A DNA stretch of 28,811 bases from Candidatus Enterococcus ferrettii (GTDB lineage: Bacteria; Bacillota; Bacilli; Lactobacillales; Enterococcaceae), in assembly GCF_017377655.1 (NCBI RefSeq), contig NZ_JAFREL010000071.1:6006-34816 (forward strand), given 5' to 3'. The notes below the pieces were generated by a model. It saw nothing but the letters and a program-made list of their open reading frames with translations. It did no database searches and was not told where the DNA came from. Position 1 is the stretch's first letter; the number at the start of each line of letters is the position of its first letter. The translations under genes and the position numbers were made by a program. Positions 6,331 to 14,089 of this stretch are shown here, one piece after another.

Positions 6331-7554
6331 TTATTCGTTAGAATCTTCATCTGAACTTTCGTTCAAGGCGTCCCCTAAAATATCTCCCATCGTAAATCCG
6401 GTGCTTTCTTCCGGCATTTCATAGGAAGTATTTTCTGGTTCTGCTTTTTCTTCTTCTGGTTTTTCTTCCAGTGCCTTAATCGATAAAGCTACTCTATGGT
6501 CATCTGGATGAACTTCTAAAACCTTCACTTGTACTGTGTCCCCTTCATGCAATACTTCATGAGGAGTGGCAATATGCTTATGAGAGATTTGAGAAATGTG
6601 AACTAACCCTTCGACACCTGGGAATATCTCCACAAATGCACCAAAGCTGGTCAAACGCTTAACAGTACCTTCTAATACTGTACCTGTAGCTGCCTTTTCT
6701 TCAATCCCACTCCAAGGTCCAGGTAAGTTAGCTTTGATTGAAAGAGAAATACGTTCTTTATCAGGATCAACTGATAATACTTGTACATCCACTTCTTCAC
6801 CAACAGAGAGTACATCTGAAGGTTTACCGACATGGCTATGAGAAATTTCGGAAACGTGCACTAACCCGTCAATACCACCAAGATCAATAAATGCTCCAAA
6901 ATCGGTTAAACGTGCAACTTTACCGGTAATTACGTCACCTTCATGCAAGCCAGCAAGAACTTCTTGTTTCTTCTCAGCTTTTTCTGCTTCTACAACCGCT
7001 TTATGTGAAAGGATCAAACGATTCTCAGAAGGTTCAATTTCAATGATTTTGAAAGCCAATGTTTTGTTGACATATTCAGAGAAATCATCCACAAAATGAT
7101 CATCAATCATTGATGCAGGGACGAATCCGCGTACACCAACGTCCACTACCAAACCACCTTTAACACTGCTGGTGACCGGTGCTTCAATGATTTTTCCGGC
7201 TTCATAATCTTTCTCAATATCTTCCCAAACCTTCTTAGCATCCAAACGACGTTTAGAAAGAAGATAGCTGCCGTTCTCTTTGTCTTTTCCAATAGAGGAA
7301 ATGACAACTAAATCAAGGACATCGCCAACCTTAACTTCTTCACTAATATCCTCGACAGGTAGAGTGGAAAGTTCTTTCGCGGGAACAACCCCTTCAACTC
7401 CTGCGCCTTCAATACCGATGATGACTTGCTTATCCTCTAAGGCAAGAACCTCACCTCTGACGATATCACCGACTTTTACTTCTTGGACGCTTTCCATTGC
7501 TGCTTCCATGGAAACATTTTCGTTATCCATTTGATTCTGTTCTAATTCTGTCAT
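6331..7554 (-). CDS. rpsA: 30S ribosomal protein S1-like, four S1 domains
   Basis: The start ATG at 7554 has AGGAGG nine bases upstream; a longer in-frame start at 7578 lies before that site. The 407-residue protein has four S1 RNA-binding repeats (roughly 17-85, 104-170, 192-260 and 277-345). Repeats 3 and 4 are the most typical (LTDFGAFIDLGGIDGLVHVSEISH and LTSFGAFVEIFPGVEGLVHISQISH patterns). The acidic tail after 355 is poorly conserved. Low-GC Gram-positive S1 homologues have four domains instead of six, and their exact role in translation differs from the E. coli protein. Position next to cmk and der is conserved in Firmicutes. Confidence 0.93.
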   Translation of the reverse strand: MTELEQNQMDNENVSMEAAMESVQEVKVGDIVRGEVLALEDKQVIIGIEGAGVEGVVPAKELSTLPVEDISEEVKVGDVLDLVVISSIGKDKENGSYLLSKRRLDAKKVWEDIEKDYEAGKIIEAPVTSSVKGGLVVDVGVRGFVPASMIDDHFVDDFSEYVNKTLAFKIIEIEPSENRLILSHKAVVEAEKAEKKQEVLAGLHEGDVITGKVARLTDFGAFIDLGGIDGLVHVSEISHSHVGKPSDVLSVGEEVDVQVLSVDPDKERISLSIKANLPGPWSGIEEKAATGTVLEGTVKRLTSFGAFVEIFPGVEGLVHISQISHKHIATPHEVLHEGDTVQVKVLEVHPDDHRVALSIKALEEKPEEEKAEPENTSYEMPEESTGFTMGDILGDALNESSDEDSNE

Positions 7555-7628
7555 GACGTTTGTCCTCCTAACCAACAATTCATACGTAAATAGACTACAG
7601 TTTCTATTTTAGAATATTACACATAAAA

Positions 7629-7681
7629 AATAAAGCGATTTCTTCTCTTTTTCGCAAAAAGAGTACAAAAATCGCTTTATT
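7629..7681 (-). terminator. cmk terminator, two-part hairpin
   Basis: A perfect 13-base stem (AATAAAGCGATTT with AAATCGCTTTATT) encloses an inner 8-base stem (CTCTTTTT with AAAAAGAG). On the minus strand it runs into a T-tract. It starts 10 bases past the cmk stop. Confidence 0.88.
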
Positions 7682-7691
7682 CCATGATTTT

Positions 7692-8372
7692 TCACGTAAT
7701 TTCGAAACCTTTTTCCAAAATGACCTCTTGAATCTTCGCAACTACCTGATCAATAGACATTCCAGTAGTATCGATTTTAACTGCATCCTCTGCCTGAACG
7801 AGTGGTGAAACAGTGCGATGAGAATCGAGATAATCGCGATGTGCAATCGCTTCTTTCAAGGAATCAAAATCAGTAGTCATTCCTTTAGATAAATTTTCTT
7901 TATAGCGGCGTTGTGCCCGTTCCTCGACACTCGCAACCAAGAATATCTTCACTTCTGCATTAGGCAGTACAGTTGTACCAATGTCACGTCCATCCATTAC
8001 TACTCCACCAGCTGATCCTAATTCCTGTTGAATATGTACCAGTTGCTCACGGACCTTCCCATGAGCAGAGACTTCTGAGACAGCTGAAGTGACATCAGAC
8101 TGGCGAATTTCTTCAGTTACATTCTGATTATTCACAAACACCAACTGACCATTAGCAGTTTGTTCAAAGGATATCGGATATTTTTTTATCAATTGAACTA
8201 GCGCAGTTTCCCGGTCAAAGGGGACATTGTGCTGGATAGCTAAATAAGTAACCGCTCGGTACATTGCGCCCGTATCTACATAAATGAAATGAAAATCTTT
8301 TGCTAAAAGCTTCGCTACGGTACTCTTGCCTGAAGAGGCTGGACCATCAATAGCAATAGCGATTTTTTCCAC
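7692..8372 (-). CDS. cmk: Cytidylate kinase
   Basis: The 226-residue protein has the P-loop GPASSGKS at residues 10-17, then DTGAMYRA and the CMP-binding DGRDIGT segment, all diagnostic of bacterial CMP kinase, which phosphorylates CMP and dCMP with ATP. The start is placed at GTG 8372, with AAGGAAG upstream; an in-frame TTG at 8390 falls in the T-tract of the preceding terminator and is unlikely. The length fits the family (about 220-230). Because that terminator touches the ribosome site, the gene must be expressed by read-through or from a promoter inside the LysM gene. Gene order cmk-rpsA-der is conserved. Confidence 0.95.
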   Translation of the reverse strand: MEKIAIAIDGPASSGKSTVAKLLAKDFHFIYVDTGAMYRAVTYLAIQHNVPFDRETALVQLIKKYPISFEQTANGQLVFVNNQNVTEEIRQSDVTSAVSEVSAHGKVREQLVHIQQELGSAGGVVMDGRDIGTTVLPNAEVKIFLVASVEERAQRRYKENLSKGMTTDFDSLKEAIAHRDYLDSHRTVSPLVQAEDAVKIDTTGMSIDQVVAKIQEVILEKGFEIT

Positions 8373-8388
8373 ACGCTTCTTCCTTTCC

Positions 8389-8422
8389 AAAAAATCAGCC
8401 GCAATCAGTTGATCACGGCTGA
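8389..8422 (-). terminator. Terminator between the LysM gene and cmk
   Basis: TCAGCCG and CGGCTGA form a 7-base stem with a short inner stem, followed by TTTTTT on the minus strand. The T-tract ends only about 18 bases from the cmk start codon. Confidence 0.8.
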
Positions 8423-8432
8423 ATATTCATCC

Positions 8433-9080
8433 TTATTGAATGCGCAGTTCTTCACCAGGATTAATTGCTGGATAGAAGGTATCACCAGTAATTGTGATGC
8501 CGTTTAATTCTGCAAGTGTTTCAACTGGTACACCTGTTCGGTTAGCAATTTGCTGCAAACCTTCACCTGCTTGCACCGTTGCAGTTGAGCCACTAGGTGT
8601 TTGCGGTTGTTGTTGCGGTTGTTGGTTTTGTTGTTGTTGAGCCTGTTGCTGTTGCTGTGCTTGTTGCTGTTGTTGTTGCTGTGCTTCTTGAGCAGCTTGT
8701 TGTTCTTGCTGACGTCGTTGCGCCTCTTGAGCAGCTTGTTGCTGCTGGGCAGCTGTATCTTCTGAGCTCTCTGAAGTGCTCGAAGATTCTTTAGTACTTG
8801 ACTCAGTTGACTCTACAGTTGATGAAGAAGACACTTGTGTCGTACTTTCAGGAGAGGCCGCTGGTTTTCCAGTATCACGAGTGATCCAGAAATAGGCACC
8901 TGCTGGAATTGAAATCAACAATAATAGCAAAATAACTAGAATTGTTAAGAAGCGAGTGTTCCCGCCTTTATTTTGTTGCTGACGAGACTGACGTGATGCG
9001 TACTCTTCCTCTTCTGTTTCATAAATATGCTGATCCCAAGGCTCGTTATTTGTTTCTCTGTTGCGATCTCTTCTACTCAC
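8433..9080 (-). CDS. LysM-domain membrane protein with poly-Q linker
   Basis: A GTG start at 9080 has AGGAGG nine bases upstream. The 215-residue protein has a charged cytoplasmic N-terminus (1-42), one membrane helix (about 44-66), a Ser/Thr/Glu-rich stretch (about 75-110), a Gln/Ala-rich low-complexity linker (about 114-160) and a C-terminal LysM domain (about 167-214) that should bind peptidoglycan. It resembles B. subtilis YpbE in architecture and position after recQ. The role is probably a wall-anchored membrane protein; no enzymatic domain is present. An extended -10 promoter lies at 9113-9121. Confidence 0.85.
   Translation of the reverse strand: MSRRDRNRETNNEPWDQHIYETEEEEYASRQSRQQQNKGGNTRFLTILVILLLLLISIPAGAYFWITRDTGKPAASPESTTQVSSSSTVESTESSTKESSSTSESSEDTAAQQQQAAQEAQRRQQEQQAAQEAQQQQQQQAQQQQQAQQQQNQQPQQQPQTPSGSTATVQAGEGLQQIANRTGVPVETLAELNGITITGDTFYPAINPGEELRIQ
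8590..8740 (-). repeat. CAA/CAG-rich tract coding poly-glutamine
   Basis: The minus strand contains long interrupted runs of CAA and CAG codons with GCA/GCC inserts, coding the Gln/Ala linker of the LysM protein. Such tracts change length easily by slippage. Confidence 0.8.
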
Positions 9081-9112
9081 TTTATCTTACCTCCTAATTG
9101 CTGTCGCCAAGT

Positions 9113-9121
9113 ATTATACCA
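9113..9121 (-). promoter_or_regulatory. Extended -10 promoter of the LysM gene
   Basis: On the minus strand TGGTATAAT (TGn plus a consensus -10) lies 33 bases upstream of the GTG start. No good -35 hexamer is present, as is usual for extended -10 promoters. Confidence 0.6.
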
Positions 9122-9148
9122 TAGCATGCAAAAAAGTGGCTCACTATT

Positions 9149-10540
9149 TCAATCTTTCATCGTTTTTTTAAATAATTTTAGTAATATCACCGACCATTCT
9201 TCTGAGAAAACTATTGGCTCTGGTGATTCTTCAGATGTTTTTATAAGAGCTCCATCGTTGTCACAGCAGTCGTTTGGCTGATTTCCTAACTCCTGTCCGA
9301 AGTAATTAACCAAGTATTTTCTTCGACAGCCTGTCAACTGAATGTAGGTGAGCATTTTTTGTAATTGGATTTTTCTAATCTTTTCTCTTTGTTCTAAAAG
9401 ATCAATCAGTTCCTGAGATTGATTAGGAAAAAGCTTTTCCCACTTTTGAATTAAAGGATTATCCAACACTAAATCAGCAGTCTGTTTTTTTATTTCAAAC
9501 AACCGACGACTGTCGACGCTTTGTTGATGAAGAAACTGATGAATATACTCATCCCCTTCATTATAAAGCAATATCGCCTGACTGAATCGTCCATCTCGAC
9601 CGGCACGGCCAATCTCCTGCAAATAGTCCTCTGGTGAAGATGGTAAATCGTAGTGAATTACAAAACGAATATCATTTTTGTTCACCCCCATGCCAAATGC
9701 ATTGGTAGCGATCAAAATTCTTAGTTCCCCAGCAATAAATTGCTGCTGCAGCATGCGTCGTTCTTGACCGGTCAAGCCACCATGATAATAGGCAATTCTC
9801 TCCCGGTTTTTCAAACGTTCGTACAGTTCCTCCACATGCTTACGAGTAGCACAATATATAATTCCGGCTCCTGAAAGCTTAGGCAGCAATTCTAGCAGTC
9901 GTTCCTGCTTCTCACCAGTTTCCACAAATAGACTTATATTAGGGCGGTCAACCGAATAAACGATTTCCTTAACCGTTTGTGAGAAGAGCAGTTGTTGAAT
10001 ATCCTGTCTTACCTCAGGGGTGGCCGTGGCTGTTAACGCTAAAATCAGCGGCTGTTTTAGAAATCGGATGCCTTCACTTAGCTTCAAATACTCTGGTCGA
10101 AAATCAACACCCCATTGAGAAACACAGTGAGCTTCGTCCACTACAATAAAAGCTATTTTTATCCTTCCTAAAGCTTGTTGAGTATTGTCAGATAAAAACA
10201 TTTCCGGACTCATAAAAATAAATTTGTATGTGGAAAGATGTTCCAAGACATATTGCTTTTCTGACATAGAAAGTAAACTGTTTAGGGCGACTGTTTTTCT
10301 CTCCCCTAATTGCTGCAGCTGAGTCACCTGATCCTCCATTAATGATATTAGCGGAGAAATCACAATAACCGTTCCTTCAAATAAATAACCGGGGAGTTGG
10401 TAACAAAGAGATTTTCCTGTACCAGTTGGCAGCATTCCCAACACAGATTCCCCGACTAAAAGAGCATCAATAATTTCTTTTTGACCTGGCCGAAATGAGG
10501 GATAGCCAAAGCGCTCAATCAGCAGCTGTTTTGCGTTCAT
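9149..10540 (-). CDS. recQ: RecQ-family ATP-dependent DNA helicase
   Basis: The 463-residue protein has Walker A TGTGKS (39-44), DEAH (135-138), the aromatic-rich loop SQWGVDFRPEY (141-151) that couples ATP hydrolysis to DNA, and motif VI QEIGRAGRDG (308-317). A RecQ-type C-terminal zinc segment starts at Cys405. The HRDC domain of long RecQs is absent, so it is the short form found in Firmicutes (RecS-like). It unwinds DNA 3' to 5' in repair and recombination. The start overlaps the end of the upstream YpbB-like gene by 26 bases, so the two are co-translated. The zinc ligands are altered (Cys426 and Asp429 in place of the last two cysteines). Confidence 0.93.
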   Translation of the reverse strand: MNAKQLLIERFGYPSFRPGQKEIIDALLVGESVLGMLPTGTGKSLCYQLPGYLFEGTVIVISPLISLMEDQVTQLQQLGERKTVALNSLLSMSEKQYVLEHLSTYKFIFMSPEMFLSDNTQQALGRIKIAFIVVDEAHCVSQWGVDFRPEYLKLSEGIRFLKQPLILALTATATPEVRQDIQQLLFSQTVKEIVYSVDRPNISLFVETGEKQERLLELLPKLSGAGIIYCATRKHVEELYERLKNRERIAYYHGGLTGQERRMLQQQFIAGELRILIATNAFGMGVNKNDIRFVIHYDLPSSPEDYLQEIGRAGRDGRFSQAILLYNEGDEYIHQFLHQQSVDSRRLFEIKKQTADLVLDNPLIQKWEKLFPNQSQELIDLLEQREKIRKIQLQKMLTYIQLTGCRRKYLVNYFGQELGNQPNDCCDNDGALIKTSEESPEPIVFSEEWSVILLKLFKKTMKD

Positions 10541-11522
10541 AATCCTGCTCCTTTAAAAATAAAATCTGAGACAAACGGAAATTTAAATAAGGTATTTCCG
10601 CAAACTCTTGATAACGCCACATCAACATTTCACTTTCAGAAGCGGGTGCAATCAATTGAAAATCAGAAAATGGAAAATCCTCTGCCATCAAAGCCCATTC
10701 GATGAAATGATCATTCAAAGTTCCCTGTTTCAAGTTACGTTGTTTCCCAATCTCCTCAATCGAGAGACCTCTCAAATATAGATTACGGGTTTTCAGCATA
10801 CTTTGATTATAGTTTAATTGATCCAACTGCTTCAGCAGTCGACGAAAATTAGGCTGTTGCAATGCTTGGTGGAGAAAGGCATCGATTGCATTTTGATAAT
10901 ATAGTCGATCCCACGGAACCTCCTGCCATTCTGCTGGTAGAAGTTGGAAAGCCACCCGACCGAACTGTTCATGTCCGCTAAACTGATTAGCTAGGAAATT
11001 AGCTTGATATTTATTTAATGATGCAAAAATATGTTGCAGTTCTCTAGGAAAAGCTATCAAAAAATCTTTTCCAGATTGACGTACCCACTTTTTTGTTTGG
11101 TATAAGAAAGAGGGGCGGGAATCTAAAGGAATGTATTCATTTTTCTGGTAAGTCAAATAGCTCGCAACTTGGACACCCAATAAACTCAGCTGCCACATTC
11201 GCTCCCGCTCACGTCCATAGCGCAATCCATTTAGATCAACTAGCTGGGTTACTTTTGAAGTCTGCAATTGGAGCTGTCCAGCTTCAGTTAGCTGGCCGAA
11301 ACCTTCAATTTGTTCAATCATTTTTTTGCGGATTAACTGGTCAACTAATTGATTAAACTGCTTTTCATCCAGCTCAGAAAAACTGTCAAAAAACGACAGG
11401 TTACGATAGAAAAATCCATGGAGCAATACTGAGCTGGTTCGCTTGCCAATTAATAAATGATATAAGGTGGAGATACGCAACTTGTGTCCCGTGTGAAATA
11501 AAGCTAAAATAAAGTCTGTCAT
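10515..11522 (-). CDS. YpbB-like helix-turn-helix protein
   Basis: The 335-residue protein starts at ATG 11522 after AGGAG. The C-terminal region (about 257-290: LYLRGLSIEEIGKQRNLKQGTLNDHFIEW) matches the HTH_40 domain, which in other bacteria occurs either on YpbB-type proteins or fused to RecQ. The N-terminal part has winged-helix-like features (about 10-75) and no catalytic motif. Because the gene overlaps recQ by 26 bases and the two domains are fused in other species, it is likely to work with RecQ, perhaps as a DNA-binding partner. B. subtilis has the same pair (ypbB-recS). Confidence 0.85.
   Translation of the reverse strand: MTDFILALFHTGHKLRISTLYHLLIGKRTSSVLLHGFFYRNLSFFDSFSELDEKQFNQLVDQLIRKKMIEQIEGFGQLTEAGQLQLQTSKVTQLVDLNGLRYGRERERMWQLSLLGVQVASYLTYQKNEYIPLDSRPSFLYQTKKWVRQSGKDFLIAFPRELQHIFASLNKYQANFLANQFSGHEQFGRVAFQLLPAEWQEVPWDRLYYQNAIDAFLHQALQQPNFRRLLKQLDQLNYNQSMLKTRNLYLRGLSIEEIGKQRNLKQGTLNDHFIEWALMAEDFPFSDFQLIAPASESEMLMWRYQEFAEIPYLNFRLSQILFLKEQDYERKTAAD
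11482..11510 (+). promoter_or_regulatory. Candidate ferredoxin promoter
   Basis: TTGTGT (11482-11487), a 17-base spacer and TAAAAT (11505-11510) lie inside the 5' end of the divergent YpbB-like gene. Only 26 bases separate the two start codons, so the promoter must overlap coding DNA. Confidence 0.5.
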
Positions 11523-11548
11523 AAAAAAACTCCTAGAAGGTGAAAGTT

Positions 11549-11764
11549 ATGAAATGCGAGATTCTGCCAGAGCGCTGCATTGCCTGTGGTCTGTGTCAGG
11601 CACTGGCACCGCAAGTTTTTGATTATACAGATGAAGGCATCGTGACCTTCATCGATGAGCCTCACGCACTGCAAGAATTTATTCCTGAAAAGGAACAGTC
11701 TGAGGTAGTTCAGTCAGCCAAACGCTGTCCCGCCCATGCCATTCTTCTGCATAATCCACTATAA
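11549..11764 (+). CDS. fer: Single-cluster [4Fe-4S] ferredoxin
   Basis: The start is placed at ATG 11549, with AGAAGG upstream; an in-frame GTG at 11540 lies on that site. The 71-residue protein carries CIACGLC (Cys10, 13 and 16) near the N-terminus and a KRCPAHAI motif near the C-terminus supplying the fourth ligand. It thus binds one [4Fe-4S] cluster like B. subtilis Fer. It should carry electrons in cytoplasmic redox reactions; the partner is unknown. The location next to ypbB-recQ is conserved in Firmicutes. It is divergent from ypbB. Confidence 0.9.
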   Translation: MKCEILPERCIACGLCQALAPQVFDYTDEGIVTFIDEPHALQEFIPEKEQSEVVQSAKRCPAHAILLHNPL

Positions 11765-11849
11765 CATACGTAAAAGAAAAAAGATTTGACGAAATAATTT
11801 GTCAACTATTTGTTAACTTTTTACCCGTCTAACTTTATTTTGAACGCGT

Positions 11850-11878
11850 AAAAAAGGCCCTCCATAATTGGTGGGCCT
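11850..11878 (-). terminator. ribU terminator
   Basis: On the minus strand AGGCCC and GGGCCT form the main stem with an inner CCA/TGG pair, followed by TTTTTT. It begins 9 bases past the ribU stop. The rest of 11765-11849 shows only a weak TTGAC/GTCAA repeat at 11786-11805. Confidence 0.88.
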
Positions 11879-11886
11879 GGTAATTG

Positions 11887-12483
11887 CTATATTGAACTGT
11901 GATGATGGGTGGTTATAGTTTTCTTACTCAGCCACGGCAATAGTTTAGCATGCAGGATCAGAAAAGCACCGCTGACTACCATACCTTTAATCAGGTTGAA
12001 CGGAACAATTCCCACTAATACATATTTTCCCAAGCTCATACCCAGCATTTCACCAGCGGACAAACCAAACGCTTTTAAATAAAGCGGGGTAATCACAAAG
12101 TAATTGGCAATACTCATAAAAATAGTCATTGCCAAAATACCTAATCCAATTCCGATAGCTTTTTTACGAGCCGTTTGTTGTCTAAACAAGTAAAAAATCG
12201 GCAAGGTAAACATACTGGACGCTAGGAAACTAGCTAAATCACCAATTAAATTATCAATCGAAAAGCCTGTTGTTACTAGATGAAGCAATGAGCGAACAAA
12301 TGCTGTCGCAACACCGGCCAGTGGACCAAAGATAAACATATTGATCAAGACTGGAATATCACTGAAATCCAGTTTTAAAAAGGGAAATATCGGGATAATT
12401 GGTAAGGCAATAAATTGCAGAATCAATCCCATGGATGCGGCCACCGCTACGGCTGTCATTTTTTGTAACTTTACGTTCTTCAC
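11887..12483 (-). CDS. ribU: Riboflavin ECF transporter substrate-binding subunit RibU
   Basis: The start is GTG 12483 with AGGAGG eight bases upstream; the frame stays open to 12588 but that part overlaps the riboswitch terminator and is not coding. The 198-residue protein is an integral membrane protein with about six hydrophobic segments and begins with the family-typical KNVKLQKMTAVAVAASMGLILQ pattern. RibU (FmnP) is the S-component that binds riboflavin in energy-coupling-factor transporters; the shared EcfA/EcfT module is encoded elsewhere. An FMN riboswitch at 12607-12718 and a terminator at 12541-12576 control it. The C-terminal tail is His-rich (HHH). Confidence 0.94.
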   Translation of the reverse strand: MKNVKLQKMTAVAVAASMGLILQFIALPIIPIFPFLKLDFSDIPVLINMFIFGPLAGVATAFVRSLLHLVTTGFSIDNLIGDLASFLASSMFTLPIFYLFRQQTARKKAIGIGLGILAMTIFMSIANYFVITPLYLKAFGLSAGEMLGMSLGKYVLVGIVPFNLIKGMVVSGAFLILHAKLLPWLSKKTITTHHHSSI

Positions 12484-12540
12484 TAACAATTCCTCCTGTT
12501 TGGAATCATCTTCATCGAAGCTAATCAGGCTGTCTGTACG

Positions 12541-12576
12541 TAAAAAAACTCTATGCTTCAGAAAAAGCATAGAGTT
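12541..12576 (-). terminator. Riboswitch-controlled terminator before ribU
   Basis: A perfect 12-base stem (AACTCTATGCTT with AAGCATAGAGTT) with a 6-base loop is followed by a run of seven T on the minus strand. It lies between the FMN aptamer and the ribU ribosome site, so FMN binding should favour termination. Confidence 0.9.
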
Positions 12577-12606
12577 ACTTGAATACATTCATACCCAAAT
12601 AAGCCT

Positions 12607-12718
12607 ATCTTCTTTATCCAGACTGTACTGTCGGTCTCGGATTTTCACCGAGTCAGCTGCTTGCGCAGTTCGTGGACTATCACCACCGGTCGGGATTTTC
12701 ACCCTGCCCCTGAAGACG
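12607..12718 (-). ncRNA. FMN riboswitch (RFN element)
   Basis: On the minus strand the conserved RFN blocks appear in order: the P1 strand CTTC with AGGGGCAGGGTGAAAATCCC, GACCGGTGGT, AGTCCACGA, GACTCGGTGAAAATCCGAG, ACCGACAGTACAGTCTGGAT and the closing GAAGA. FMN binding by this aptamer represses riboflavin uptake or synthesis genes. Here the regulated gene is ribU. Confidence 0.97.
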
Positions 12719-12750
12719 AACCTAAAATTATTATTTATTTTTATATCTTA

Positions 12751-12779
12751 ACTATAGCAATTTTACTAACAAAAAACAA
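12751..12779 (-). promoter_or_regulatory. ribU promoter
   Basis: On the minus strand TTGTTT (12774-12779), a 17-base spacer and TATAGT (12751-12756) lie about 33 bases upstream of the FMN aptamer. Confidence 0.65.
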
Positions 12780-12790
12780 GTAACCCGCTT

Positions 12791-13507
12791 TTATTGTGAA
12801 CTATTGCGCAGTCCATTAATTTCCTTCGCATTCAAACGACGGTATTCCCCAGGACGGAGGCCCTTCAAAGTTAGGTCACCATAACGCTCTCGTTTCAACT
12901 TTTGTACTGGTAGACCGACTGCTGCTAACATATTTTTCACCTGATGGTTCCGGCCTTCATGAATGGTCAACTCGACGATGCTAGTCCCAGCTTTGCGATC
13001 TGTGGATAAAATCTCAAAGCGGGCAGGCGCCGTTTTTCGTCCTTCAATCCTGACACCTTTGGTTAATGGATACAAGGTTTTATTGTCCGCAAAACCTTTC
13101 ACCTTAGCAACATATACTTTGTCTACCTGATGTTTTGGATGAGACAAGCGTTGAGAAAAATCGCCATCATTAGTTAACAGTAAGATTCCTGATGTATCAT
13201 AATCCAAGCGTCCTACTGGGTAGATACGTTCAGGAACGCCGATGAAATAGTCAGTCACCACTTTACGATCTTTGTCATCTGAGACAGCCGAAATAACGCC
13301 TCGTGGTTTGTAAAACAAATAATAGACAGGCTCTTCTTGGTAAATCGGCACTCCATCCACTTCAATCCGTTCTTTTTTGGAAACTTTCGTGCCTAGTTCT
13401 GTTACCACTTCACCATTTACATGTACACGACCTTCAGTAATTAAATTCTCTGCTTTACGACGTGAGGCTATCCCCGCGTGAGCAATAACTTTTTGCAATC
13501 TTTCCAT
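12791..13507 (-). CDS. rluB: Ribosomal large-subunit pseudouridine synthase B
   Basis: The 238-residue protein has an N-terminal S4 RNA-binding domain (1-60, MERLQKVIAHAGIASRRKAE) and an RsuA/RluB-type catalytic domain with the motif GRLDYDTSG (99-107); Asp102 is the catalytic residue. It should make a pseudouridine in 23S rRNA (position equivalent to 2605 of E. coli). The start codon follows the scpB stop codon directly. In many Firmicutes rluB lies after scpA-scpB, as here. No clear terminator follows; the ribU promoter begins within about 12 bases of the stop. Confidence 0.92.
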   Translation of the reverse strand: MERLQKVIAHAGIASRRKAENLITEGRVHVNGEVVTELGTKVSKKERIEVDGVPIYQEEPVYYLFYKPRGVISAVSDDKDRKVVTDYFIGVPERIYPVGRLDYDTSGILLLTNDGDFSQRLSHPKHQVDKVYVAKVKGFADNKTLYPLTKGVRIEGRKTAPARFEILSTDRKAGTSIVELTIHEGRNHQVKNMLAAVGLPVQKLKRERYGDLTLKGLRPGEYRRLNAKEINGLRNSSQ

Positions 13508-14089
13508 TTAACTTTCATCCTTTTCTTTAAAACGATCATAGAATAAATCCAGTGTTTCTTCATCATCTGATAGATCGGTCTCCATTTGTTGAACATCTGG
13601 CAACTCGGTTAAATCTTTCAAACCAAAATAATCCATAAAATATGTGGTTGTTCCATAAAGAATTGCCCGACCTGGTCCTTCAACTCGACCTTTTTCCTCG
13701 ATTAGCTGGCGAGAAACCAGTGTCTGAACTGCACCACTAGATTGAACCCCCCGTAATTCATCAATCTCCCCTCGAGTAATCGGCTGTTTATAGGCAATGA
13801 TGGACAAAGTTTCTAGGGCTGCCTGACTTAAGCGATTTGCTAAAGGTGAACGAGCAAATTCTTTTAATAAAGGGGCAAAATGTTTCTTGGTCGTTAAAAC
13901 GAAATGATTCCCTACCTCTAAAACAGTGAAGGCTGACGTTGCATCAGTTTCATATTTTTCTCGCAAACTTGTAAGGGACTGATAAATTTCAGCAGTTGAC
14001 CGTTCCAGTGTAAAAGCTATCTCCTCCAGCTCGATACCCTCTTCCCCTACTACAAACAGCAGGGCTTCAATTTGACTTAGTTGATTCAT
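13508..14089 (-). CDS. scpB: Segregation and condensation protein B
   Basis: The 193-residue protein begins MNQLSQIEALLFVVGEEGIELEEIA and shows the two winged-helix domains of ScpB, including LSQAALETLSIIAYKQPITRGEIDELRGV (about 91-119). ScpB dimerises and binds ScpA to form, with Smc, the condensin-like complex that compacts and segregates the chromosome. The start overlaps the end of scpA by 4 bases (ATGA), indicating coupled translation. The acidic C-terminal tail is less conserved. Confidence 0.96.
   Translation of the reverse strand: MNQLSQIEALLFVVGEEGIELEEIAFTLERSTAEIYQSLTSLREKYETDATSAFTVLEVGNHFVLTTKKHFAPLLKEFARSPLANRLSQAALETLSIIAYKQPITRGEIDELRGVQSSGAVQTLVSRQLIEEKGRVEGPGRAILYGTTTYFMDYFGLKDLTELPDVQQMETDLSDDEETLDLFYDRFKEKDES

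Noticed and set aside
8597..8794. Plus-strand frame rich in valine and alanine
   Set aside because: It is the mirror of the CAA/CAG tract in the LysM gene, not a gene.
12484..12588. N-terminal extension of ribU from an ATG at 12588
   Set aside because: It runs through the riboswitch terminator; the GTG at 12483 has a perfect AGGAGG site and fits the family length.
12341..12751. Plus-strand 136-codon frame across ribU and the FMN riboswitch
   Set aside because: It lies opposite a conserved RNA and the ribU gene, has no ribosome site and no recognisable protein pattern.
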